Part shown: positions 16,205-24,422 of the stretch, one piece after another
Layout of the letters: every line of letters starts with the position of its first letter
How positions within the stretch are numbered: the stretch's first letter is position 1
Source of the DNA: [Flexibacter] sp. ATCC 35103
GTDB taxonomy: Bacteria > Bacteroidota > Bacteroidia > Flavobacteriales > Flavobacteriaceae
DNA length: 53,997 nt
Direction: 5' to 3'
Assembly (NCBI RefSeq): GCF_001975985.1
Contig: NZ_MTQF01000003.1
Coordinates: forward strand, 433,426-487,422
Notes under the pieces: generated by a model
The model's input: only the letters and a program-made list of their open reading frames with translations
The model's database searches: none
What the model was told of the DNA's origin: nothing
Translations under genes and position numbers: made by a program

Positions 16205-17707
16205 CTATTCGGAGAAACTAAAAATCTGATATTTTTTATTTTTCTTGCTATAATTTCCTAAGTGCAAATTGCTATTCAACTTAAAAAGTATTAAATCTTT
16301 ATAGAGACTTGTAGTAAATATTGAAACACTTTCTTTGATTTCTTCATTCTCTTCTACGAAAGTTCTGGCTTTATCAAAAGCCGAAGTTCTCATTTCGCCA
16401 TTGAGATGATTAAAATTAGAATCGAACAGACAATTCGTGTAAACTACAAATTTATCTTTATAAGAAATTAGATTTTCTACAGTATAACATCTTTGATAAG
16501 GAACAAAACTCATTCCGGCGCCCATTCCTCCGGCAGACATTCCCATTCCCGTCATTCCGCCACCGCCGCGGGATATATCTTGAGAACTTCCTATAACAGT
16601 ATAATAAACACCATTTAAATTATAACATGATATACTTGGTGAATTATTAATTTTTCTAAGAAACTGTTCTGAATTTTGAATAGGTTTTGTGTTGATAAGA
16701 AAACCATCATTTTGTAGAAATAAGCCATTCTTTTGCTGGAAAAAATCAGAATTTTTAAAACCTATTTCCTCATCATGCAAAACTTTATATTCATGAATCT
16801 TATTGCCATTTAGATCGCTGATGGTAAAAAACAAAACAAACGAATTAGTTTTTATTTGGAGAATTTTATTGTCAATTAAAAAAGAATTCGATCTAAACGA
16901 TATTGCACCATATTCTCCTTTAGCTATTTTTTGCTGTTCAATCGATTTAAGATTTGATGTAAAATCCTGAATATTAATCCTTAAAACCTGTGTTGCGTTT
17001 GTATTATTATCCATAGTGAAAATAATTTCATCAGGATTATAGGTGTAAATTTTATACCTTTTGGAACTCAGCGCTAATGATGGCGGACTGTCATTGGCTA
17101 TAGTTTGAAAATTAGGCTCAGAAGATTCATCAGTTAAAACAGTATATAAATTTTCTGTATGGTTGAATATGTTTTTGAAATCCAGATGAGATAAGTCTAC
17201 CGTTTTTTCATTCAGATTTCCATCATTATCAGAGATATAAAATTTTAAAAGACTTGTGTTTTTTACAATAGTAATCAGGTAAAACCGATTGTTAATCGTA
17301 ATTTCTTTAACTATTTTTTCCTTTTTTAATTCTAAATTAATTGGTTTTGTTTCGGTTTTTTTAGATTTAAAATTAAAAGATTGCGAGTTGATCTCTTTTC
17401 TGTCTTTTGATCCCCAAAAAACAAAGTAATCATCCTTATTTTGAGTGTATCCAATAATTTCTTCATACTTTTTTTCAGGCCTTAACGCTGACAAAGAATC
17501 TTTGATCGTAAAAGTCTGATCAAATCTAATTGCTGAAACCTTTTCCTTGTCATTCAAAAACAGAATTACTTCTTTTTCTGCTTCGTTAACTACTTGAAAA
17601 TAATCTCTTTTCTTTTCTAATTTTAAATCAAACTCCTTTACAATATCCTGCGAAAAAGACAGTAAACTATTTAGAAATAAAGAGGCAAGGAGTATTTTTT
17701 TTATCAT
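16205..17707 (-). CDS. secreted beta-rich protein, paralogue 2 of 3
   Basis: A 500-aa exported protein of unknown function with signal peptide M-I-K-K-I-L-L-A-S-L-F-L-N-S-L-L-S-F-S-Q. It aligns along its length with the gene at 18620: start V-K/N-x-x-x-L-K/E, the M/L-F-x-N/D-D/E-K/R-I-R-x-D segment, D-S-L-S with P-E/D-K-x-Y, F-W-G/A-S, D-L-S-H/S-x-x-F and S-E-Q-F-L-R-K-I-N with S-I-S-C-Y. After that comes a Gly/Met-rich loop (nucleotides about 16508-16572, GGGGMTGMGMSAGG) at the place where the other paralogues carry unrelated inserts. Many beta strands suggest a propeller. No T9SS sorting domain is evident. Confidence 0.8.
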   Translation of the reverse strand: MIKKILLASLFLNSLLSFSQDIVKEFDLKLEKKRDYFQVVNEAEKEVILFLNDKEKVSAIRFDQTFTIKDSLSALRPEKKYEEIIGYTQNKDDYFVFWGSKDRKEINSQSFNFKSKKTETKPINLELKKEKIVKEITINNRFYLITIVKNTSLLKFYISDNDGNLNEKTVDLSHLDFKNIFNHTENLYTVLTDESSEPNFQTIANDSPPSLALSSKRYKIYTYNPDEIIFTMDNNTNATQVLRINIQDFTSNLKSIEQQKIAKGEYGAISFRSNSFLIDNKILQIKTNSFVLFFTISDLNGNKIHEYKVLHDEEIGFKNSDFFQQKNGLFLQNDGFLINTKPIQNSEQFLRKINNSPSISCYNLNGVYYTVIGSSQDISRGGGGMTGMGMSAGGMGAGMSFVPYQRCYTVENLISYKDKFVVYTNCLFDSNFNHLNGEMRTSAFDKARTFVEENEEIKESVSIFTTSLYKDLILFKLNSNLHLGNYSKKNKKYQIFSFSE

Positions 17708-17855
17708 TGGTAAAAGGTTTTACTTTTTTTGGCGAATATCTTATTTTTTTCTTTACCAAAAAACAAAAATACAAACACAAATAACCTTCGCTTTAGTCAA
17801 ATAGGAATATGTTGTTTTTTATTAATAAATACAAGCCATAAAGCCAAGAATAAAA

Positions 17856-18010
17856 TGTGTCGTTAGACACTAAATATTGGTAGAAAAAATAGAATTTAAA
17901 TAGATTCACGTGCCCTAGGTACATAATAGACATCGTTTTGTTGCGTACCTACGGCACGCTAACGAATTTGGAAGCTAATTTTCTACCAATATTTAGTGCC
18001 TAAAGACACA
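17856..18010. repeat. 155-bp nested inverted-repeat element
   Basis: The outer arms 17856-17887 and 17979-18010 are 32 nt each and complementary at 30 positions. An inner pair CGTGCCCTAGGTAC / GTACCTACGGCACG (17909-17922, 17945-17958) matches at 13 of 14. The element sits in the 383-bp gap 17708-18090, whose remainder shows no gene. It could be a small non-autonomous mobile element or a large RNA hairpin. Confidence 0.85.
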
Positions 18011-18090
18011 ATAAATACAAAGATTTAAAATTGAATCTTTGATTTTTATTCTTCAATAAAATTTAGGATTAAACTTGTTTTTTAGTGGTA

Positions 18091-18366
18091 TTATGCATTC
18101 ATGATTTTCCGGCAGGCATTGTTAATTTCACTATCAGAAAAAGAGCCAAGCGCATTTGCCAGCAATTTACTGATTCTGATAGAACTTACCATTTTGATTC
18201 TGAGATCTTGGTCATCACCCATTTCATTTAAGAGAATTGTCTCGAAAATTTCGGACAAATACTCTGGTTGATCCCTAAAATCTTCTACAAACCAAAGATC
18301 CGAGAGGAATTCTGCCATTGCACGCATTACATCTGGCTTTGATGCTTTTTGATTTTCTTCTGTCAT
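18091..18366 (-). CDS. small cytoplasmic protein, unknown function
   Basis: A 91-aa mostly helical acidic protein; I do not recognise the family. The ATG at 18366 (MTEENQKASKPDVMRAMAEF) is preferred over 18423. The 19 extra residues would be read through a region full of palindromes (18387-18535), and the following sequence looks like a natural domain start. No Cys motif, signal peptide or membrane segment is present. It lies between two paralogues of the secreted family and is preceded by the structured leader, which suggests it is tightly regulated at RNA or DNA level. Confidence 0.65.
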   Translation of the reverse strand: MTEENQKASKPDVMRAMAEFLSDLWFVEDFRDQPEYLSEIFETILLNEMGDDQDLRIKMVSSIRISKLLANALGSFSDSEINNACRKIMNA

Positions 18367-18386
18367 TTCTGAAAATATTAAACGCA

Positions 18387-18535
18387 CGAAACCCTCGTTT
18401 TCGGTTGTGACAAAACATTCCAAGGAATGAGATTAAGGGCTATCACTAGCACCTTCAACGTGAACGAGGGCTCGTTTATGTTAACTTAAATTAAGTTTTC
18501 GGATTTTTCGCCGAAGAATGTTTTGTCATGACAAA
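18387..18535 (-). promoter_or_regulatory. Structured leader / operator upstream of the 91-aa gene
   Basis: Five local hairpins are visible: 18387-18403, 18416-18429, 18435-18455 (8 bp with one bulge), 18463-18476 and 18483-18497. Two longer-range pairings compete with them: 18392-18399 with 18463-18470 (CCCTCGTT/AACGAGGG) and 18408-18420 with 18517-18529 (13 nt perfect). A 14-bp perfect palindrome TTTGTCATGACAAA lies at 18522-18535. Mutually exclusive pairings resemble a riboswitch or attenuator; a protein operator is an alternative for the palindrome. Confidence 0.55.
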
Positions 18536-18619
18536 CGTACGACTATAAACTCAGACAAAAAGAAAAAACATGAGAAATTTCTCATATTAAAATATCGGTT
18601 TTAAAGTTCTTAACAATTA

Positions 18620-20053
18620 TTAGTCAGCAAATTTTCTAATTACAAACTGTTTAGAATCCTTATCATATAAGCCTAAATAATAAGAATTTTCCATTTTAAA
18701 TAAATTCAACGGAGTAGTTTTTTTATTCTCTTCCAGAAAGGTACTAATTTTATCATACGCCAGAGGTTTTAATTCTTCTGTAATGTGATTACCATTTTTA
18801 TCGAACAAGCTGGAAATCGTTACAGCTTTGCGACCTGCATATGAATTGAAACTTTCCATTGACGGACTATAAAAAGCAACCGAAATCAAAGCACCAATAA
18901 GACCAAATTGACTTAAAACTGCTTGTGATCCTCCAGAATTATCGCTGGAAACACTTCCAGTTGTAAGTAAAATATTTTCTCCTTTTTGATAGCAGGAAAT
19001 CCCAGTGTTTTGTCCGTTTAATTTCCGGATAAACTGAGATGAGGTTTCTAATGTTCTTTTACCGCCAAAATCACCACCTTGTTGATTAATTTCTGTGTTT
19101 TTAAAATCAATAGAATTTTCACTATTTGCAGCATGTTCCTTTATCAAATTACCATTAAGATCTTTTATAGTCACATAAAATTTATCTGATGACGTTTTAA
19201 TTTGGTATAATTCATTATTAATAAAAAAGGAATTATAAGTTAAACTGCTGCTTTTACCAAAATTTTTAGCAGGAGTTTGAAGTATGTTTTTTGAACTTAC
19301 TTTATAATTTTCTAAATCAATCTGGATTATTTGTGTATAATTTTGATCAGAATCAATTGTTATAATGATTTGATTATCTACAATATAACATTTTCTTTTT
19401 GTAGCTGTTTTTATTAAGGAACTTGGATATTCTGATTCAATTTTTACTAATGAAAAAGCTCTTTCAAAAGGCAAAAAATCTTCTTCAAATGTGTCGTGTA
19501 AATTAGTACGATGATAGAATTTAAAGCTACTTAAGTCGATATCTTTAATTTCTAAATTTCCTTTGCTGTCAAAAACGTATAATTTGAAAATATTACTTTT
19601 TTTCAATAAGTTTAAAATCACGAATTTATTTGAAGTTGAAAACTCTTGTAGATGAATTTCATTTTTAAATTCTAAATCAAAAACTTTGTCTAAAATTTTA
19701 TTGTTTTTAGAATCAAAAGATTGCGAAAGGATTTTCTTTTGGTTTGATGATGCCCAGAATAATGTAGTTTTATTACCAGAAGCAAAATTTCCAATCATTT
19801 TAGAATAAGTTTTGTCCGGTTTTTGAGTCGACAAAGAATCAATAAATTTCATTTTGTCATCTAAACGAATTGCTTTGATTCGGTTTTCATCAGCCATAAA
19901 CATTGTAGTTTGTTTAATGGAATCATTGACAACCTGAAAAATTTGAACATTCTTTTTTAATTCAATTGATGTAGAATTTACAATTTCCTGCGAAAAAGAA
20001 ACTACATTATTAAAAAATACATACGCAAAGAATAGTTTTTTAAGCATTAGCAA
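18620..20053 (-). CDS. secreted beta-rich protein, paralogue 3 of 3
   Basis: A 477-aa exported protein of unknown function, signal peptide M-L-M-L-K-K-L-F-F-A-Y-V-F-F-N-N-V-V-S-F-S-Q. It is closest to the gene at 16205, with shared motifs listed there. In place of the Gly/Met loop it has a hydrophobic insert (L-S-Q-F-G-L-I-G-A-L-I-S-V-A-F-Y, around residue 390) that could be a membrane-active segment. The C-terminal Y-Y-L-G-L-Y-D-K-D...F-V-I-R-K-F parallels the gene at 10654. Transcribed alone and leftward. Confidence 0.8.
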   Translation of the reverse strand: MLMLKKLFFAYVFFNNVVSFSQEIVNSTSIELKKNVQIFQVVNDSIKQTTMFMADENRIKAIRLDDKMKFIDSLSTQKPDKTYSKMIGNFASGNKTTLFWASSNQKKILSQSFDSKNNKILDKVFDLEFKNEIHLQEFSTSNKFVILNLLKKSNIFKLYVFDSKGNLEIKDIDLSSFKFYHRTNLHDTFEEDFLPFERAFSLVKIESEYPSSLIKTATKRKCYIVDNQIIITIDSDQNYTQIIQIDLENYKVSSKNILQTPAKNFGKSSSLTYNSFFINNELYQIKTSSDKFYVTIKDLNGNLIKEHAANSENSIDFKNTEINQQGGDFGGKRTLETSSQFIRKLNGQNTGISCYQKGENILLTTGSVSSDNSGGSQAVLSQFGLIGALISVAFYSPSMESFNSYAGRKAVTISSLFDKNGNHITEELKPLAYDKISTFLEENKKTTPLNLFKMENSYYLGLYDKDSKQFVIRKFAD

Positions 20054-20136
20054 TTGTTTTTAATTTTGAGCGAATATCTTATTTTTTTAATTAAAAAACT
20101 GAATCTATAAAAATTATTTAAGATGTTTCTAAAAGC

Positions 20137-20179
20137 AAAAAGCATGAATCAATTAAATATTAATTGATTCATGCTTTTT
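20137..20179 (-). terminator. Hairpin terminator after metG
   Basis: A perfect 19-bp stem (arms 20137-20155 and 20161-20179) with a 5-nt loop, 18 bp beyond the metG stop codon and ending in a T-run on the minus strand. Confidence 0.92.
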
Positions 20180-20197
20180 AAAATAGGATATAAAAAC

Positions 20198-22255
20198 TTA
20201 ATTTATCGTTTCACCATTTGGAGCGTCAGTATCAGGATTTACGAATACTAATTTTCCTTCGGCGTTTGTTGTCATTAAGATCATACCTTGACTTTCAACT
20301 CCGCGTAAAGCTCTTGGCGCTAAGTTTGCAAGAACTGTAACACGTTTGCCAATGATTTCTTCTGGCGAAAAGCTTTCGGCAATTCCAGAAACAATCGTGC
20401 GAACGTCAATTCCGGTATCAATTTTAAGAACCAAAAGTTTGTTTGCTTTTGGCATTTTTTCGGCTTCAATAATAGTTCCTACGCGTAAATCCATTTTAGC
20501 GAAATCCTCATATTGAATCAATTCTTTTTGAGGTTCCGGTTGTTTACTTTCGGCAAGATTAGCAGTTTTTGTAGCTTCCAATTTATCTATTTGTTTTTGT
20601 ATTTCTTCGTCTTCGATTTTTGCGAATAATAATTCGGCTTCACCAATTTGGTGACCTTCCGGAATCAATTCTGAATTTTCGGCAACATCATTCCAATTCA
20701 ATTTACCTTCATTTTTCAGGATTCTTGACAATTTAGCCGCAGTAAAAGGCAAGAATGGTTCTGCCAAAATGCTCAACGCAGCAGCAATTTGCAACGCCAC
20801 ATACATTTGAGTTTTTACACGCTCGGGATTGTCTTTCATAACTTTCCAAGGCTCTTCATCGGCAAGATATTTATTTCCTAAACGTGCAACATTCATCAAT
20901 TCACCAAGAGCTTCACGGAATCTGTAACGCTCAACCGAACTTGAAATCACGGCTGGATACGCTTTTAATTCTGCCAAAGTATTCTCGTCAACCTCAGATA
21001 ATTCGTTAGGAGTTGGGATAAATCCGTCGTAATATTTATTGGTTAAAACCACAACACGATTAATGAAATTTCCGAAAATTGCAACCAATTCATTGTTGTT
21101 TCTCGCTTGGAAATCTTTCCATGTAAAATCATTATCCTTTGTTTCTGGAGCGTTAGAAGTTAATGCATAACGCAAAACATCCTGTTTCTCCGGAAATTCT
21201 TCTAAATATTCGTGCAACCAAACCGCCCAGTTTTTAGAAGTCGAAAGTTTGTTTCCTTCCAAATTCAAAAACTCATTTGCAGGAACATTGTCCGGCAAAA
21301 TATAGCTTCCTTCGGCTTTAAGCATCGCTGGGAAAATAATACAGTGAAAAACAATATTGTCTTTCCCAATAAAGTGAACCAACTTCGTGTCTTCATCTTT
21401 CCAATATGGTTCCCAATCTTTTCCTTCGCGTAAAGCCCATTCTTTTGTTGATGAAATGTACCCGATAGGCGCATCAAACCAAACGTATAATTTTTTTCCT
21501 TCAGCACCTTCAACCGGAACATCAATTCCCCAATCAAGGTCACGCGTTACCGCACGAGGTTCAAGTCCGCCATCAACCCAAGATTTTACTTGTCCGTAAA
21601 CATTAGGTTTCCAGTCGTTTTTATGTCCAATAAGAACCCATTCAGTCAGGAATTCAGTATATCGGTCAAGCGGTAAAAACCAGTGTTTTGTTGCTTTCAA
21701 AACAGGAGTTTCTCCAGTAATTGTCGATTTTGGATTTATTAAATCCGTAGCATTTAGAGTCGATCCGCAATTTTCGCATTGATCGCCATAAGCTCCGTCA
21801 TTACCACATTTAGGGCAAGTTCCTACTACAAAACGATCTGCTAGAAACTGATTCGCTTTTGCATCGTACAATTGTTCTGTTATTTCTTCAATAAAATCGC
21901 CATTATCATACAATGTTCTAAAGAATTCCTGAGCAGTATCATGATGAATTTTAGCCGAAGTTCTAGAATAATTATCAAACGAAATCCCGAAATCAGCAAA
22001 TGATTTTCTAATAATCCCGTCATATTTATCAATAACTTCTTGCGGTGTAATTCCTTCTTTTTTGGCTTTCATCGAAATTGCAACCCCGTGTTCATCACTT
22101 CCGCAAATAAACGCAACGTCTTTTCCTTGCAAACGTAAATATCTCGAATAAATATCTGCAGGCACGTAAACCCCCGCCAAATGCCCAATATGTATAGGTC
22201 CGTTGGTGTAAGGCAAAGCCGCCGTAATAGTATATCTCTTTGGATTCTGTATCAT
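20198..22255 (-). CDS. metG: methionine--tRNA ligase
   Basis: A 685-aa class I aminoacyl-tRNA synthetase charging initiator and elongator tRNA-Met. HIGH motif: PIHIGHLAG at residues 20-28. Zinc-binding knuckle: [18 protein letters not shown] near 145-162, the four-Cys form. KMSKS loop: GNKLSTS near 340. A C-terminal EMAP/Trbp-type tRNA-binding domain starts about residue 585 ([20 protein letters not shown]), giving the long dimeric form. A perfect -7 element (TATTTTTG on the minus strand, 22275-22282) lies 20 bp before the start. No SAM or T-box riboswitch is seen upstream. Confidence 0.97.
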   Translation of the reverse strand: MIQNPKRYTITAALPYTNGPIHIGHLAGVYVPADIYSRYLRLQGKDVAFICGSDEHGVAISMKAKKEGITPQEVIDKYDGIIRKSFADFGISFDNYSRTSAKIHHDTAQEFFRTLYDNGDFIEEITEQLYDAKANQFLADRFVVGTCPKCGNDGAYGDQCENCGSTLNATDLINPKSTITGETPVLKATKHWFLPLDRYTEFLTEWVLIGHKNDWKPNVYGQVKSWVDGGLEPRAVTRDLDWGIDVPVEGAEGKKLYVWFDAPIGYISSTKEWALREGKDWEPYWKDEDTKLVHFIGKDNIVFHCIIFPAMLKAEGSYILPDNVPANEFLNLEGNKLSTSKNWAVWLHEYLEEFPEKQDVLRYALTSNAPETKDNDFTWKDFQARNNNELVAIFGNFINRVVVLTNKYYDGFIPTPNELSEVDENTLAELKAYPAVISSSVERYRFREALGELMNVARLGNKYLADEEPWKVMKDNPERVKTQMYVALQIAAALSILAEPFLPFTAAKLSRILKNEGKLNWNDVAENSELIPEGHQIGEAELLFAKIEDEEIQKQIDKLEATKTANLAESKQPEPQKELIQYEDFAKMDLRVGTIIEAEKMPKANKLLVLKIDTGIDVRTIVSGIAESFSPEEIIGKRVTVLANLAPRALRGVESQGMILMTTNAEGKLVFVNPDTDAPNGETIN

Positions 22256-22274
22256 AACTCAATTTTATTGAGTG

Positions 22275-22282
22275 CAAAAATA
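22275..22282 (-). promoter_or_regulatory. Candidate -7 promoter element of metG
   Basis: On the minus strand this reads TATTTTTG, matching the Bacteroidota -7 consensus TAnnTTTG at every fixed position. It is 20 bp before the metG ATG. No convincing TTTG -33 element is found at the normal distance, so confidence is limited. Confidence 0.4.
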
Positions 22283-22404
22283 AGCAATAGAATTGAGATT
22301 TTGTTATTTCGCGGAGTTTCGCAAAGAAAAAGCGCCGAGTTTTTGTTTTAAAGAATGTGAATTAATCTCGCAAAGACGCAGAGACGCAAAGTTTTTTCTC
22401 ATTG

Positions 22405-22454
22405 TTTGTCATTGCGAGGAACGAAGCAATCACGCTAGAAACTCGACAAAGATT
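22405..22454 (+). repeat. Dispersed GTCATTGCGAGG-type repeat, copy 1
   Basis: About 50 bp; shares TTTGTCA...TCAC...AACTCG.CA.AGATT with a second copy at 44042-44092. Part of the composite island. Confidence 0.75.
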
Positions 22455-22478
22455 TGATTTTTCTTAGTAGTTTTTTCA

Positions 22479-22555
22479 GGAGCTAATCCCGCTATCCGTT
22501 ACAATCTTTTGTGGCGAACCCCGCCACAAAAGGATTTTCACTTCTATCGGGGCTA
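22479..22555 (+). repeat. Structured element, copy A
   Basis: It begins GGAGCTAATCCCGCTATCCG and ends CTTCTATCGGGGCTA, enclosing an 11-bp perfect hairpin (22506-22516 with 22522-22532). A closing stem CCCG/CGGG flanks an internal loop with conserved CTAT words on both sides. Copy B is at 52612-52689, and a diverged relative on the other strand is at 30925-31008. Confidence 0.8.
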
Positions 22556-22810
22556 AAAGACACCCAGTTTGTCAGGCTGAGCGAAGTCGAAGCCACATAT
22601 GCTAAATCACTTTGCGGGACTTCTCCCGACGCCTCGGGACGCTCAGTCTGACAAGTTTGTGTAATAATCAAAGTACAAAAACTTTGCGCCTCTGCGTCTT
22701 TGCGCGATTAAATTCAATCCTAAAATAGAACCAGTTTAAACTAGCATCCCGATTAAAATCTTCAAAATTTATTTCGCAATCTTTGCTCTGAAAAAAAACA
22801 AAAACAAGTT

Positions 22811-23038
22811 ATGAGCAAGACAAAATTAATCATCAATAAAAACGGATCTATCAAAATCGAAGGTGATTTTGAAATCATGGATTCAGAAGGAACAGTTTAC
22901 GGATTACAAGGAAGAGCTGCATTAGGACTTTGCCGTTGCGGATTATCTGCAAACAAACCTTTTTGCGACGGAGGACACCGTAATAACTTCGAACACGATT
23001 CTATCGCATTCGATTTACCACCAATGAAAACAAATTAA
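22811..23038 (+). CDS. CDGSH iron-sulfur domain protein
   Basis: A 75-aa cytoplasmic 2Fe-2S protein. The cluster-binding motif C-R-C-G-L-S-A-N-K-P-F-C-D-G-G-H (Cys-X-Cys...Cys...His, the three-Cys one-His ligand set) sits at about residues 41-56. The single motif and absence of a membrane anchor mark the small bacterial form. Family roles are redox sensing and iron or sulfur handling; a specific role is unknown. It is transcribed alone after the composite repeat island and is followed by a hairpin terminator. Confidence 0.95.
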   Translation: MSKTKLIINKNGSIKIEGDFEIMDSEGTVYGLQGRAALGLCRCGLSANKPFCDGGHRNNFEHDSIAFDLPPMKTN

Positions 23039-23066
23039 GAAATCTTAAATTTCTGATTATACTATG

Positions 23067-23096
23067 AAAAGCTGCATTTATGATGCAGCTTTTTTT
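23067..23096 (+). terminator. Hairpin terminator after CDGSH gene
   Basis: Stem AAAAGCTGCAT / ATGCAGCTTTT with loop TTATG and a following T-run, 28 bp after the stop codon. The GCTGCAT core is reused in the terminator at 24322. Confidence 0.88.
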
Positions 23097-23185
23097 GTTT
23101 GATTTTTCAGAATAATTTCAGATTATGATAAGTTATTTCCTTAAAAAACTATATTATATTTACGAAAATTTTAAAAAACCAGAGA

Positions 23186-24316
23186 ATGAAAAAAATAACG
23201 TTACTACTATTATTTTTAAGCTTATTGTCGGCAAAAGCACAAACACAAAAAGTTGTTTCGAGCGATTGGACTTCTTTCAATCAGACTATTGCCATTCAAA
23301 CTTCTGTAAAGAAAAAATTTAGAGTAATTGCTTCCGTTAAAGTAGAAACTACAGAGCCAAAATCCTGGGCTGGAGTTTGGGCGCGCGTAGATACTAAAAA
23401 TGACGAAGACGGTTTTTTTGACAATATGAGCGACAGACCAGTAAAATCAAAAGAATGGCAGTCTTATACTGTTGAAGGAACGATTGATGCAAATAGCAAA
23501 TCACTAAGTTTTGGAGGTCTATGTTTGTATAACGGAAAATTCTATTTTGATAAATTTGAATTACTTATCGAAAATGATAAAGGTGTTTTTGAGCCTTTAG
23601 CAGTTTTAAATCCAAGTTTTGAAACTCCAATAAAAGACGGAGATATTCCAAAATGGAGCTTCGGAATATCCAAAGATGCCGTGGTTAAAGTTAAAGAATA
23701 TAAAATCACTTCGGATAAATCAAGCGTAGACGGGAAAGCCAGTTTGTTGTTGGAAGGAACAGGTATAAAACCAAGGCAAGAAGCGAGAATTGGAAATATT
23801 GAGGGAGCTTCGCCAAAAATTGGCGATATGATCTCGATGCTCGAAGATCTTAAAGATCGTGTTGAAAGAACCGTTAAAAATATGAGTCAATATGAAATTG
23901 ATTATTTACACGATGATGAAGCCAACCGCATTGGAGCACTTGTAATGCATTTGGCTGCAGCCGAAAAATATTATCAGGTTTTTACTTTTGAAAACAGAGG
24001 TTTTAATGAAGAAGAAAAGAAAATATGGCAAAAAGCTTTAGACCTGGATCAAGGCGGACGCGACGAGTTTAAAGGTCATGATATTCAATATTATCTGGAT
24101 ATCTATAATGAAGTAAGAGCAAAAACCATTTCAGAATTAAAGAAAAGAGACGATGCATGGTTTGTAGAAGTTCAAACAAGATATGACTGGACAAATCAAT
24201 ATTGCTGGTTTCATGTTATGGAACATCAATCGAGTCATTTAGGACAAATTTTGTTTTTAAAGAAACGCATTCCACCGGAACAAATGAAGATATTACCACA
24301 GGAAATAAAGAAATAA
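23186..24316 (+). CDS. secreted two-domain protein with C-terminal DinB-like fold
   Basis: A 376-aa exported protein. The signal peptide MKKITLLLLFLSLLSAKAQ is followed by a beta-rich domain (about residues 22-190) that looks like a carbohydrate-binding or jelly-roll module. Then comes a helical DinB/YfiT-like domain (about 205-355). The metal-ligand histidines of that fold are visible as V-M-H-L-A-A-A-E-K-Y-Y and H-V-M-E-H-Q-S-S-H-L-G-Q. DinB-like proteins are usually cytoplasmic thiol transferases or hydrolases, so an exported version fused to a beta domain is unusual. The substrate is unknown. It ends in its own terminator. Confidence 0.85.
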   Translation: MKKITLLLLFLSLLSAKAQTQKVVSSDWTSFNQTIAIQTSVKKKFRVIASVKVETTEPKSWAGVWARVDTKNDEDGFFDNMSDRPVKSKEWQSYTVEGTIDANSKSLSFGGLCLYNGKFYFDKFELLIENDKGVFEPLAVLNPSFETPIKDGDIPKWSFGISKDAVVKVKEYKITSDKSSVDGKASLLLEGTGIKPRQEARIGNIEGASPKIGDMISMLEDLKDRVERTVKNMSQYEIDYLHDDEANRIGALVMHLAAAEKYYQVFTFENRGFNEEEKKIWQKALDLDQGGRDEFKGHDIQYYLDIYNEVRAKTISELKKRDDAWFVEVQTRYDWTNQYCWFHVMEHQSSHLGQILFLKKRIPPEQMKILPQEIKK

Positions 24317-24321
24317 AGAAT

Positions 24322-24350
24322 AAAAAAAGCTGCATCATGCAGCTTTTTTT
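24322..24350. terminator. Bidirectional hairpin terminator
   Basis: Stem AAAAAAAGCTGCAT / ATGCAGCTTTTTTT around a minimal loop, 5 bp after the DinB-like gene; A and T runs on both sides let it also serve the convergent phzF-like gene. Confidence 0.85.
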
Positions 24351-24422
24351 AGTTAGATATACGAATCAAAAATTGAAGATCTGTAGTTTGTGCCTAAAGG
24401 AACATTTCATTATTGATTCGTA

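Larger units (their letters stand above)
22362..22711. repeat. 350-bp composite repeat island bounded by inverted repeats
   Basis: This fills most of the 555-bp gap 22256-22810, which contains no gene. Terminal arms 22362-22395 and 22678-22711 (34 nt) are complementary at 32 positions. Nested inside are a GTCATTGCGAGG-type repeat (22405-22454), a structured hairpin element (22479-22555), and an inverted pair around CTGAGCGAAGTCGAAG (22568-22583 with 22640-22655). Confidence 0.85.

Noticed and set aside
17856..18010. Insertion sequence
   Set aside because: Inverted arms are present but there is no transposase frame; at most it is a non-autonomous element.
22256..22310. SAM or T-box riboswitch before metG
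   Set aside because: The leader is too short and lacks the conserved cores; only a -7 element is visible.
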